Assembly (NCBI GenBank): GCA_905250025.1
Contig: CAJNOJ010000135.1
Location: forward strand, 1 to 64,000
Direction: 5' to 3'
From: Adineta ricciae
Taxonomy: Eukaryota > Rotifera > Eurotatoria > Adinetida > Adinetidae
Length of the DNA: 64,000 nucleotides
Made by a program: the position numbers and the translations under genes. Numbering within the stretch: the stretch's first letter is position 1; each line of letters begins with the position of its first letter. Positions 1-10,939 of this stretch are shown piece by piece. The notes below the pieces were generated by a model. That model was not told where the DNA came from and did not search any database. It saw nothing but the letters and a program-made list of their open reading frames with translations.

Positions 1-724
1 CAAGAAGTAGATACACTTGAAAGAAATAGTAAACACTAACAAAAAATCTTCACAATGTGTATAGATTTGTACTGAAATCTTCTCAAGAAGAAAGTGTCTC
101 GCAACTCATTAGTATTGACTTCGAAAGCAAATGAGAAGGAAAAAACCTCAGTGAAATATTAATAGATTTAAACAAATATCGAGAAAAATATTGATTCTCT
201 GAAAGTTGGTGGGAAAGAGTATTTGTTTAGGAAATACATGACATTCAAATGGTTATACTATTTCTGTTGAAAACAATCGCGACGTTTTTATAAATGTTCG
301 ATATTGTTTCTTCTGAATTCGAAAAGCTTGCAGACAAAAGTAAAATGAATTTCTTTTCTCTTTTATCTTTCTTATCAAACAATGCATTTCAACAGTAGAT
401 TATTACGAGACAAGCTCGAGGGAAAATTCAATTGTGTTATTAGTTCAAATTTTTCGCTTTAGTTTCGGTGTATTTCGTGTGGATGAGTTTAAACAGCAAA
501 TTCACCATCTTATTATAGACGAAACAAAAGAAAAACAGACACGTTCTAGATATCAATAACAAACTGATCAAATGCAGTTGTTTTGAGATATTTCATCTCA
601 GTCTGTTATCGCGAAATTGAAAATAATACTTGACTTGGTGAAATTCAATACGTGCAAAACAACGAAACTTTCTTTTATCTCTTTATTTCCTAAGTTTGTA
701 ATCAAATGGATGTACAGAAAATTC
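1..724. other. No gene recognised
   Basis: AT-rich sequence downstream of the minus-strand MRPS15 gene. Short open frames here have no coherent splice signals or family resemblance. It probably holds the MRPS15 3' UTR and an intergenic spacer. Confidence 0.5.
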
Positions 725-2109
725 TCATTCAACAGTCGTTCTTGTTCGTTGTCGACGGATTTCATTGTATTTCGCAATGTCGAGACGTAGATTTTGCAAA
801 TCACGTTGAATGTCATTCAGCAAACTTTCTTTTTCTTTTTCAAACTTCTGTTTTTCACCCGCAAAACGCGCTTTCAGTTCGTCTTTCTTCTTTTGAACGG
901 CTTCATATGCCTGTTGCTGAAGTCGCATTCGTTCCAATTCGCGATCGTCATAGTCGACTTGGGTAACAAATGGATTCTCTGGTGCGTGTTCAATGCGTAG
1001 AACACTCTTCACCCATTCATAAACATCATAATCAGCATGCATTAGCTTATTCAGTAAAAAGTTGCGAATGAGTTGAAGATTACCAACGACTTTTCGTCGA
1101 CTTGCGCGCTAAAGACATTTAGAATTGTCTGCGAAATGAAGGAAAATGCAAAACTTACTCGTGGATCGATATCGCCATATTTCATGTGCATTCGGATTCG
1201 TGCAGTGAGCTTGGCGACTAAATAAAAAACACAACGAAGGACAACACATGAGAAAATAAACAGATATTTACAATCGTTCAGAAAGATAATTAATGTTGTA
1301 AAGAATCGAATTACATTTTTTTTCAGTTATTTACCGATTCGAATCGATTTACTAATTGAAGAAGAACTAGAAATGTCTTCGAGATGATTTTATCAAGTAA
1401 TTAAACTGTTCGGTATGAACAGATTACACTGTAAAGTCTCATGGACAAAATTGCGACAATCATATTTATTTCTTTAACCTTGAACAGGAAATGTAAAACA
1501 TAACTTTACGTTTAGTTCGTATTTTTTGTTATTCAAACACTCGATCGAACGATACACAACTTGAAATTCGATGAGAAAAGACAAACTTACTGAGAACTTC
1601 GTACGACGATTGATCAAGAGGATGGCGTTGAACAGCTTTCACTAAATAGTTTGAATAATAAGCTTCGATTTCAGCCTATTGAACGAAGCAAAACATAAAA
1701 AAAGAAGAACGACTTGTTTTCTCACATACACGAGTCGCATATTCAAGTGTAAAAACACGTTTGACAGTCTCATCCGCACTAAAACATAATTACATTTTGC
1801 TATTTTACGAAAGAAGAAGAAGAACATCTACAAACGTTTTCAATTCTTCGGATTTTTCAAAACCAGGTCGTAAAATTTTACTCAAATCAAAATTTGGATA
1901 CGGATCAATGTCACCTATTGGCAAAGCAAATAAGTTTTTGGCAAAACGTCGATTTGTATCTAACCTGTCTCCCATCGTGGTCGTGGTTTATACATATGTG
2001 AAGGTAAAACTCGTTTATTTTTGCCAACAACTCCTGGCGGAATGGTTGTCGCCGTTCGAACCCATCCGATACTCGTCAAAATCGGTCGGATACATCGTAC
2101 ATTCAACAT
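725..2109 (-). CDS. MRPS15: Mitochondrial small ribosomal subunit protein uS15m
   Basis: Structural protein of the mitochondrial 28S ribosomal subunit. Exons, 5' to 3' on the minus strand: 2109-1965, 1914-1836, 1778-1730, 1675-1591, 1217-1159, 1108-725, giving 266 residues. This is close to animal MRPS15. The N-terminus (MLNVRCIRPILTSIGWVRTA) is basic and lacks acids, as in a mitochondrial targeting peptide. The S15 core is recognisable by ADETVKRVFTLEYATR, which matches the animal VVKRLLSLEMAN region, and by LLNKLMHADYDVYEWV followed by LRIEHAP, which matches NTNYDVFEKICWGLGIEY. The last 80 residues form a highly charged helix (KKKDELKARFAGEKQKFEKE), a typical mitochondrial extension. All introns are about 50 bp except one of 373 bp (1218-1590). 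The start is the first ATG in the first exon. Confidence 0.85.
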
Positions 2110-2293
2110 CTAGATAAATGAAATATGGATTTTTCTTTCTGATATTTTGGCAGCTAAAAAAAACAAGAAGAATATGTCCTTTCTTTTGTCTTACTGAATA
2201 TCAAGCAGAATAGAACGAGAAACGAAAGAGAAAACACGTGCACTGATCAACAATGAAAAGTTCAAGTTTATTTTAGTCAATTTTCTTGTTCGC

Positions 2294-3506
2294 TTAGTCA
2301 ACTTCAAGATCGAGATCAGCTTGATGTTGATGTTGTTCTCGTCCACGCGTACTATTCGATAAATTCGCTGTCAATGAATTCATGAGATTTTCAAACGGAT
2401 TTGATGATGTTGACGACGGTTTTTGTTTCAAACCAAAGAATAACGTGCCGATCTTTTCCACATATTGAACTAAAGTTGAATCCCGTTCAAGTGAAGGTTT
2501 GTACGCGTTAACCAATGACGAAAAACAATGTGTGGTCTCGGTAGATGGTACAATATCTAAAGCGAATGAATAAAAAGTGATAGATTCAATGTTTTCCACT
2601 ACCTAATCGTTGATTCGGTTCGCCACTGGCGTTATTGCTGTTGTTATTTGTCGGAACTTTAATCAAAGTCTTTTTCAGACATAAGAGAAGAAACCAGAGA
2701 AAATTTAACATCGGATAAACTTGATTGAATGGACCTGGTGGTGGTTGTCGAATTTTAGGATGCTGTTCAACATAAGTGATGAAAACAAGATAAGCTGTAT
2801 GAAAATTGCGTAATAATAAATATTGTAAGACAGTTTGGGCAATAAAGAGATCGATTTCTGATGGGTAACCGAGTGTTTGATGTGCTTCAATTAGCATAAT
2901 GGCAAATGATCGTCCATCATCTGAACGTAAATAATGATATCGACTATCTTTGTAGTTCTTTTCTTGATCCCAAAGAATTCGCGCGAATGCTTCGTGTAAT
3001 TTTGGATGACCTGTTCGGTGTATGTTGACTTTCTTCGACGCTTCGCTTGTTGAATTAGATTCAGTTAATGTTGAAAGTATAGATGATGAAAACGATGAAT
3101 TGGATTCCGTACGAAGAACTGGCAATTGCTCGTCTTGTTCTGGATGATAGGGAATTTGAGATGACCAACGTAAAGCATTGCAAGCGAATTCAGTTCGTTC
3201 ATCATGAAAACATTTTAATGATTGAAATAAAATACAAATTTGTTGAATAAGATTATCAGTTAAGTCGGTGATTTTCGAACGGTTCAATGTCTCGATATAA
3301 CATTTACATAGATCATAGCCGCTGTTCGATTGATTATGTTCAAGGAAGTAGCAAGCTGATTCGAAAAGAAATTGTAAAATACTTTCATCATTGTTTGTTG
3401 AACGAAGGCGAACATAAACCGTACGACAGATTTGATGAGCTTGGTAAAAATCTTTATTTTGTTTACATTGTTCTAATTTAGTGTAGAGACGCGTTGTAGA
3501 AGACAT
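2294..3506 (-). CDS. GET4: GET4/TRC35, tail-anchored protein targeting factor
   Basis: Cytosolic alpha-solenoid subunit of the GET/BAG6 complex that hands tail-anchored membrane proteins to GET3. Two exons, 3506-2603 and 2556-2294, split by a 46-bp GT-AG intron, encode 388 residues. Family signatures in order are YQAHQICRTVYVRLRS (animal YYEAHQMYRTLFFRY), LRWSSQ, GHPKLHEAFARILWDQEKNY followed by SRYHYLRSDDG, IDLFIAQTVLQYLLLRN, LNFLWFLLLCL, and YKPSLERDSTLVQYVEKIG with LFFGLK. It is longer than human GET4 (327) because of a Ser-rich insert around residue 160 and an Asn-rich linker. An in-frame ATG lies 19 codons upstream (3563). The start at 3506 was chosen because the repeat domain begins just after it. 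Confidence 0.93.
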
Positions 3507-3861
3507 TTCGAATGATGTATCTACTTCGAGATGAAAATGCACGATAAATATGACTTGTTTCACTTAAATTATGCTTGGCCGATTGAGAAACGAATGTTAA
3601 TGACTCATTTGCTTAATAATTTTTCTCTCTTAAATAAACATCGAAGAAAAGCGTTCTCATTAAATTTGCACGAAGAAAATGAGTAATTAGAAAGAAATTC
3701 AGAATTTAAGAATCTTCCAGTGACATCTATACGATCGGTCAAATGTAAAACGAATGAGATAGTTGAGAACGCTAAAGCTTTGTTCCACACGGAACATCGC
3801 TTTGTCTCAGTAGTGACCTGTGTACAACTCCATGTTCAATTTTTAGTTTAGTTTACTAAAG
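3507..3861. promoter_or_regulatory. Divergent promoter region GET4/ATRX
   Basis: The 355-bp spacer between two head-to-head genes must contain both promoters. No clear TATA box was seen. AT-rich, with no open frame of interest. Confidence 0.55.
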
Positions 3862-6800
3862 ATGGGTAAACGCGGTCGTCCACCCAAGCGAAAAGTCGTT
3901 TCCGACGCACCGAAAGTAGTCGAAGAATGTTACACGATTCTGAGTAGCGATGAAGAGATAGAGAAAAAAGATCAACCGTTACGCCTACCAGAACCAACTC
4001 AACGACGAGGAGTCGGAAATGAACGCACTAGTGCAACTTCTCTAACGCCATCAGTAGCAAAAACGAATGGACAAAAGAAGAAGATTATACTTAATGGAAA
4101 GAATAAAAAGGATCAAACATCGGGAGATAGTGATGCAACTGAAGTGTATGTACAATAGTCAAAGATTTCGAATTCGAATTGTTTTCTTGTCCTTGTTTCG
4201 TAGATACTCGGTTAGTAATGATGAAGATCTCGAAGTAAAACCAACGAAAGTTTCACCAACAAAACGGAAACGTCGATCCGCACCGGCTAAAGTCAACCAT
4301 GATCTTTCGGAAAATAGTGATGATGATCTCATTTATTCACGACGATCACTTGTCTTGAAGCCTAGAAAACGTCAAGCGACACCTTCCTCATCATCGATTT
4401 CAAGTGCAGAAAGTCAATCGTCAAAACGTCCTCGTCCGCCCATTCCGACATTCAAACGTGCTAAAGGTAAAAAGAAGACGAAGAACATCGAAGAAACATC
4501 TGAGGATGACCATGACGATGATGATGATGATGTTATTACGGATGAAGATTACCATACCGATGTGGAGAAAATGGATGATAATGCATTGATTAAGAAGACG
4601 GAACGTCGAATGTTAAACGATGAAGATCTAACTCAACTAACAAAGAAAGCGTTGGAAGATGAACGACAACGCGTTCAACGTGTACAGGAAAAACAATCGC
4701 AATTATCTCAAATGATATACAATAACGACGAAGAAAATGATATTATATTAGAAAATGCCAAGAAAAACGAGGAAGGCGAGCCAGAATCAAAGCTTGTTTT
4801 CGAATACGAACCGAATGCAAATAAATCGTTGATCGTTGTACATCCTGACTTAGTCAAAAAAATGAAACAACATCAATTGGATGGAACAATGTTTCTCTGG
4901 GAGAATGTTTTCGAATCCGTTGCACAAATTAAAAAGGATAACACCGGTACTGGTTGCATTTTAGCCCATCACATGGGTTTGTAAGTATACCTTCTATGAT
5001 TAACATTCTCTCGAAAAGTTCGCCTTGAATTTAGAGGAAAAACGTTTCAATTGATATCATTTCTTCATACGATATTTAAACATAGTGATGTCACTCAAAC
5101 GCGAACATGTTTAATTCTCTGTCCAGTCAACGTTATCTCAAATTGGGCTGCAGAATTTACTCTTTGGTTATCAGGTCTCCGTCCAACCATAAAAGTGTAT
5201 CAATTTTCGTTATTCAAAAGTAAATCAGCACGATGGGAATGTTTAGAAAAATGGAACAACAAAGGTGGAGTTATGTTAATGGGTTATGAAATCTATCGTC
5301 GATTGTCAAATGATATCGATTACAATTTCTTTCTAACTGATCCTGGACCAGATATAATCGTTTGTGATGAAGGTCACATACTCAAAAATGCCAATGCAGG
5401 AATTTCCAAAGCGTTGAACAAGGTTCGAACAAAGCGAAGAATTATATTAACAGGAACGCCGTTACAAAATAATCTCAAGGAATATTATTATATGGTACAT
5501 TTTGTTAAACCACATTTGTGTAAGTTTGATGGAGAAATTCAGGAGGAAAATGTAGGAATTTTGTTTTAGTGGGAACGTATCGGGAATTTAAAAATCAATT
5601 TATTGATCCGATTCGAGGTGGTCAACATAAAGATTCGAACATTTATGCGGTGCAATTGATGAAACGACGAGCATTTGCATTACATGAACGATTAAAACAT
5701 TGTATACATCGGTAAAAGATTAGTTTTGCTCGAGATATCGACAGAAGTTTTTCGTTCATCTAGTTGTGATTTCAATGTTCTTCGACGTTATTTGCCAGAA
5801 AAATATGAATATGTGATTAAAATCTATATGGGTGATCTTCAAAAACAACTCTACGATCGTTATTTAAAAATTCAAAATATCGATGCTACGGGTTCGTTCT
5901 CGTATAACTCATTCGAAATATCTTTCACTTTTTTTGTTTTAGCTGGTTTCAACACAGCAAAATTGTTTGCTGATTACCAATATTTAATGAAAATTTGGAC
6001 GGTAAGTTTTCTTTTCATTTGTGGAACGAAATTTCTAAAACAAAATTCTTGCAGCATCCGTGGTTATTACGACCGCATTTTATTGATCGATGGAAGAAAA
6101 AACAGAAGAAAGATGCAGATGAAGTCGATGATATCGATCCATTTTTCAACGATGTCATCGCGGGTTTATCCGACGATGATGAACAACAACAACAACAACA
6201 AGAGAAAAAATCAAAGAAACAAATACCAACAAAAAAAGTACTTTCATCATTTTTCTATTCTCTACTGATACATTCATTTGTTCTTCTCATAGAAACCCGT
6301 CGATTCCAATCATCGACATAAGCATCACGAGGATAATGAAGATGGCAATTCCAGTAGTCATTCATCTTCATCATCTACGTCGGAATTTTTAGCTTTATTC
6401 AATAATACAAATTGGAAACAATATGGAATGAAGTCACATACGTCGCGCAGCTCAGTAACAGATCCATGTCAACGTGCTATGCAAAATGAATGGTGGTTTC
6501 CAATGTTTGATGAGACAGCAGAATATGATTTAAGTTTAAGTGGAAAATTAACATTCCTAAAAGCGTTACTTGAAGAATGCGAACAAATTGGAGACAAAGT
6601 GTTGTTATTTAGTCGTTCGCTCTTTTCACTTTCGTATCTGGAACAATATCTTAAGTATTGGGATTCGATTGCTAGTGGAAAGAAAATTCAAACAGATGAT
6701 TTTGATGCGAAAGTAAAAGCCAACGGTCGATGGAAATTCGGTATTGATTATTTTCGTATTGATGGTAAGTTTCTTATCATCAATAATATTATTAAATTAA

Positions 6801-8087
6801 AAAAACTTCTCTTTCAGGTAGTACAGACATTACAACACGAACGAATTACATCTCGAAATTTAATGATACGGCGAATATTCGATCGCGGCTCTTTATCGTC
6901 TCGACGATGGCAGGTGGAATTGGTATTAACTTAATCGGAAGTAATCGTGTGGTGATTTTTGACTGCAGTTGGAATCCCTGTGAGTGATCTGACCGAGAGT
7001 AAAGAAGTTTTATGAAAATTTTACTTTTTTTAGCTTCGGATTTACAAGCTCTCTTTCGTTCGTACCGTTTGGGCCAAAAGAAAACCACGTATGTCTATCG
7101 ATTGTTGAGTAAAGGTTCAATGGAAGAGAAAATTTATTTCCGTCAAGTGAATAAACAGGCCATGGCTCAACGGTAAGATCGTTTTTCGACAATTCGATAC
7201 TGAACTTCGTGTTTAGTGTCGTCGATGCTCAACAACTCGCTCGACATTTTACTGAATCGGAATTACGTGAATTATATTCATTTAAAATCGATGAACATGA
7301 TCCACAAGAATATCTTAACAAACGGCTACCCGACGATATTGTTCTGAAAAATTGTATCGCAAAGCACTCGACATTAGTGCAGAGTATCCTTGAACATGAT
7401 TCCTTGCTTGAAAATCATGTGGAAGAACAATTAACACGCGAAGAGAAATACTACGCACTGAAAGAGCTCGAACGAGATGAACGACAAGCGGAATATCAAG
7501 CAAACGTAGCGAAAACTTTATCAAATATCTCACAAAATCATAATGCAACAAAAATTGTACACGCATCGTCAGAAACCAAATTTAATGACGCAAAATTAAT
7601 CACTTCACCACCTTTGAACACTTACAATCCTTACCAACCACCACCGCCCATGTGTGCCCAAGCCCGTGCTGGACTTTCTACTGCTCAAGAAGCACGTGGT
7701 CTCGAACGTTTAACCGAATTATTATTTCCTAAAGAAGCTCCACCACTTCCAGCTGGTAAAGGCGCCGAATTACCTCCAATGAAAGAATTAACTGATATGC
7801 CTGTTTCAAAAGATGAAATTGCTGATATCGATCTCGATGACGAAGAATTCGATGTGCGAACTAAACGTGAAAAACAAAAAGCACTTCTACAAGAACAACG
7901 CGCTTATGTTAAATTGTACAATGATAAGAAAAAATTGCTCAATCCGCCGCGTGTTCCCAAAATTTTAAAACGCGGTAAAAAAGCCACGCAAGTCAATACA
8001 TCATTTGTTTCCAATCCATATCAATTCATGCCAGTCACACTCAATCCATTTGATATGCCACCAAACATGCAAAAGCGGCCAGATTAG
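3862..8087 (+). CDS. ATRX: ATRX-type SNF2 chromatin remodeller without ADD domain
   Basis: Nuclear DNA-dependent ATPase. Animal ATRX works with DAXX in heterochromatin and H3.3 deposition. Eleven exons: 3862-4145, 4204-4980, 5035-5519, 5570-5711, 5764-5891, 5943-6001, 6055-6237, 6293-6764, 6818-6979, 7034-7172, 7217-8087; 1,233 residues. An AT-hook ([10 protein letters not shown]) opens the protein, then an acidic/basic disordered segment follows. Walker A HMGLGKT (about residue 353) is split by an intron. Further motifs are [10 protein letters not shown] (DEGH box as in ATRX, about residue 463), [52 protein letters not shown] and [20 protein letters not shown]. The C-terminal part ([20 protein letters not shown]) matches ATRX beyond the helicase. 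There is no Cys-rich ADD zinc finger at the N-terminus. A poly-Gln run lies near residue 670 and an Asp-rich run near residue 200. Confidence 0.93.
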
Positions 8088-8332
8088 ATTTCCTCTCCGT
8101 CCATATTGTCTTCTTTTCTCTGTAGATAGATTAGTTCGTCTGTCAGATATGTGAATTTTGCCTAGTCATTGGCACCTTGTTTTCTCCGCCGGTTTTTAAA
8201 ATAATGAGTACGTTTTTTGTGTTTTTTTTTGTCTTTCTAGGCGTAGGAATGTATTAGAATTTGTTGTTTTTGTTATCATTTGTCTTGGTTAAAATGAGAT
8301 TACTTCAATTGACATTTGTTGTTGATAACAAA
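8088..8332. other. ATRX 3' UTR and spacer
   Basis: T-rich sequence after the ATRX stop codon. No coding signal seen. Confidence 0.5.
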
Positions 8333-8340
8333 TATAAATA
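8333..8340 (+). promoter_or_regulatory. TATA box of the glycosidase-like gene
   Basis: TATAAATA lies 36 bp before the ATG at 8376. Transcription would start about 25-30 bp downstream, so an in-frame ATG at 8316 would lie outside the transcript. This fixes 8376 as the start. Confidence 0.6.
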
Positions 8341-8375
8341 GCAAACCGAATAAAATCCTCTCAAGACACTTGACA

Positions 8376-10106
8376 ATGTCGATGATTTCGAAAACGATGC
8401 TTCTATTTATCTTTCTTCAATTCATTCCAAATATCCAGGGGCAAAATACTTGTCGCTTCGCAGAATTGTTTACAATCGATAATCTTGTAAACAATCGAAA
8501 TGATGCGATTCATCGTTTCAAAATGCACATGTGCTTATGGGAAGGAAAATTCGGGTATGGTGTTGGCTACAATCATGGAACAGGCATTACTTTTGATGGT
8601 CATAAAATTGATTATACAACAGGTGATTTACATGACAATTTGCAGTACTGGACGGCTGCATCGAAAGAAGCTTTGCATGTGAATATACTTTCGTTGTATT
8701 TGATGGACAATGTTTATGCGAGACAGTTTTTTCGAAACGCCACGCAAGATGAGATTGTGAATATTTTAGAGAAGAAAATTGATTCGTATGATGATTTTCA
8801 TCGACGTTATCCAGGCTTTGGGGGATTTTTACCTTGGTTTGCTGCGAATGGTTCGGCGATGAATCTACTCAATGGTTGGGAGAGTAAAGTTCCAGGACTT
8901 GACAATGGACAGCTGGTTTGGAGTATTAAGATTTTGATTGAAACATTAAAAAACAAAAAATTATTTGCATTAGCGGATAAATATCAACGACGAATCGATC
9001 TGATGACACAAACAGCCATTCCGGTGTTTTATGAAGCTGAAAGAGGAGGTATTCGATGCGAATCTGGTATTATTGATATGTTCAACGAAAGTCAAATTAC
9101 AAATCCAAGCAATTACGTGACAAGAGGCACTTGTTTACTTGATGATCCGTATGAAGGTGAATTGATGACGTATTTTATGGATTTATATGCTCCTTGGACA
9201 TTGTATAATTATACAATGGAAGAACGAAATCGTTTATGGGCATATAAACGTGCTCGTCTTATTCGCGATGAATACAACACGACGTCATCGCCAACTCAAG
9301 TCACTGTTCAACGTGGTTTTTGGTTTTCAAGTCACGAACAATGGAAATACTTCTATTTACCCTATCAAGACATCGATCTGCAACGACGTCTGTTCATCAA
9401 CGGAGAAAAAGTACGTGTCTATCATTCAGCACAAAACCGTATTCCAGGTCTTTATGCAAGTGTTGCCTCAGATGCAAAACTGAACACCTATCAAGTGGAT
9501 TATTTAAGTGCATGTGGTATTCAACAGATCGCATTTCAACCTATTGAACATACATCAGTAATCACACCTTATGCCAGCTTTCCGGTTATTATGGCGAATG
9601 AATCGATTGGTCTGGCTTGGTATTTGAATATGTTGCAAGGACCAGCTATGCAGAACTTGTATGGAAGTACAGAAGCAACGAATATCAATGGTGCGACAAT
9701 CTCACCTGTTATTACATGGGATTCCAAGATAACAACGGTCGTTGCTATGTTAAGTGCTGATTTGATCAATGTAGCTCGTGATATTTTAAAACGGGATCAG
9801 ACCTATCAGCGATTTTTCAATATCACAGAATTTGAATGGTCAAGAGTATTCGGATCAAAACCATTGTTAGGAGAAGACCTGCAATGGTCATTACCTTCAG
9901 TCCAAATTCCACGTCCAGTTGGTGGTGTTGCAGATTTTACTCAATGTAATAATATGTTAACAACAACAACGACAACAACAACGACAACAACGACAACGAC
10001 GACGATGACGACGTCACCATCGCATGCATTGTCGATGTTTGACAAACCTTGTTACATCATGGGTGTCATTTTACTATTTATTCTCCCCGTTCTCGTATTG
10101 AATTAG
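8376..10106 (+). CDS. Secreted, GPI-anchored glycoside hydrolase-like protein (intronless)
   Basis: Single exon, 576 residues. The signal peptide MSMISKTMLLFIFLQFIPNI ends near IQG-Q. The mature domain is rich in aromatic and acidic motifs: GYNHGTGITFDGHKIDY, ASKEALHVNILSLYLMDN, GFGGFLPWFAANG, VPGLDNGQLVWSIKILIETL, AFQPIEHTSVITPYASFP. The pattern of helical pairs with DNG and GFLPW motifs recalls (alpha/alpha)6-barrel glycosidases such as the endo-beta-1,2-glucanase families GH144/GH162. That assignment is from memory of family style and is uncertain. A poly-Thr stalk (about 15 Thr) precedes a hydrophobic C-terminus (ILLFILPVLVLN), typical of a GPI signal. Several NxT/S sites are visible. Lack of introns, unlike its neighbours, suggests horizontal origin or a retrocopy. 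AATAAA lies at 10111-10116. Confidence 0.55.
   Translation: MSMISKTMLLFIFLQFIPNIQGQNTCRFAELFTIDNLVNNRNDAIHRFKMHMCLWEGKFGYGVGYNHGTGITFDGHKIDYTTGDLHDNLQYWTAASKEALHVNILSLYLMDNVYARQFFRNATQDEIVNILEKKIDSYDDFHRRYPGFGGFLPWFAANGSAMNLLNGWESKVPGLDNGQLVWSIKILIETLKNKKLFALADKYQRRIDLMTQTAIPVFYEAERGGIRCESGIIDMFNESQITNPSNYVTRGTCLLDDPYEGELMTYFMDLYAPWTLYNYTMEERNRLWAYKRARLIRDEYNTTSSPTQVTVQRGFWFSSHEQWKYFYLPYQDIDLQRRLFINGEKVRVYHSAQNRIPGLYASVASDAKLNTYQVDYLSACGIQQIAFQPIEHTSVITPYASFPVIMANESIGLAWYLNMLQGPAMQNLYGSTEATNINGATISPVITWDSKITTVVAMLSADLINVARDILKRDQTYQRFFNITEFEWSRVFGSKPLLGEDLQWSLPSVQIPRPVGGVADFTQCNNMLTTTTTTTTTTTTTTTMTTSPSHALSMFDKPCYIMGVILLFILPVLVLN
9958..10011 (+). repeat. ACA/ACG trinucleotide repeat coding a Thr stalk
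   Basis: Imperfect (ACA/ACG)n run inside the glycosidase-like gene. It encodes a mucin-like spacer before the putative GPI signal, and its length is probably variable. Confidence 0.9.
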
Positions 10107-10384
10107 ACTGAATAAATATATCTGAGTGCAAACTAAATTTGTTTTTTCTTTTTCTCTTTTCGACGCGATGTAATGTCAATCGAAAGGAATTTAATCTAAA
10201 AGGACAAAGATTTAAAAGGACATTATTGATTTCTTACGGCTGTTGTCGTGTATAGTCATCAAGGTTGTGTACTAAACGTGCTTTTCTTCAATGAGAAAGA
10301 AAGAGGATTGGTAGAAGAAAATAAGAATTTTACGTCGAGTTTTCTCTTCTCTTCTTTCCTTCTAGAGTTCATTTTAGAATATAC

Positions 10385-10939
10385 ATGGGTTCAGAAAGTT
10401 TAAGTCATCGATTTGCAGCCAAAGATCCGACATTTCATGGGAAATTAAACGAAGATGAAAAATCTTCTTCTCATGGCTCAATGTCACACACATCTGGAAC
10501 ACAACCTGTGTCAGTTAGTAATGGTTCCGAATCGTCCTCGTCGATTGTCAAACATAATCACAAACCAAATTCAAAATACAGACGCTTGATCAAACTTTTC
10601 CGACAACAGTTGTCTCATACAGAAACAACCGTAAATGCCATTGAATCATTATCAAAATCAAGCGGTGATCGAAAAAATCAAATGCTTTTATCAACACGAG
10701 AACAAATTCATAAATTGTATCAGAGATTGGAAAATCTACGCAATGATTTATCAATTCGAGATCATGAACATGTTGATTCCATTAAACATGATATTGAACA
10801 TTTAATTGATGATTTAAAATCCTATAAAATGAATTTCGATAATGAAGATTCAATCAACACGATCGATTATTTAGTTGGGTTTCCTGTAAACATATCTGAC
10901 AATGACACTGATGACGACGAGACTTTAGTCTATTTCTAA
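10385..10939 (+). CDS. Uncharacterised coiled-coil protein, 184 residues
   Basis: Not recognised. One uninterrupted exon beginning MGSESLSHRFAAKDP. The first 65 residues are Ser/His-rich and probably disordered. Residues 70-155 are a charged helix (YRRLIKLFRQQLSHTETTVN, REQIHKLYQRLENLRNDL, IKHDIEHLIDDLKSY) that should form a coiled coil. The end is acidic (NDTDDDETLVYF). Codon use is like the neighbours and a 278-bp spacer precedes it. No signal peptide or membrane segment. It could be a lineage-specific protein. Confidence 0.6.
   Translation: MGSESLSHRFAAKDPTFHGKLNEDEKSSSHGSMSHTSGTQPVSVSNGSESSSSIVKHNHKPNSKYRRLIKLFRQQLSHTETTVNAIESLSKSSGDRKNQMLLSTREQIHKLYQRLENLRNDLSIRDHEHVDSIKHDIEHLIDDLKSYKMNFDNEDSINTIDYLVGFPVNISDNDTDDDETLVYF

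Noticed and set aside
3507..3563. Upstream ATG extending GET4 by 19 residues
   Set aside because: Family alignment starts at the later ATG; the extension has no counterpart, though it cannot be excluded.
8316..8375. Upstream ATG giving a 20-residue longer glycosidase-like protein
   Set aside because: It lies upstream of the TATA box and would bury the signal peptide.
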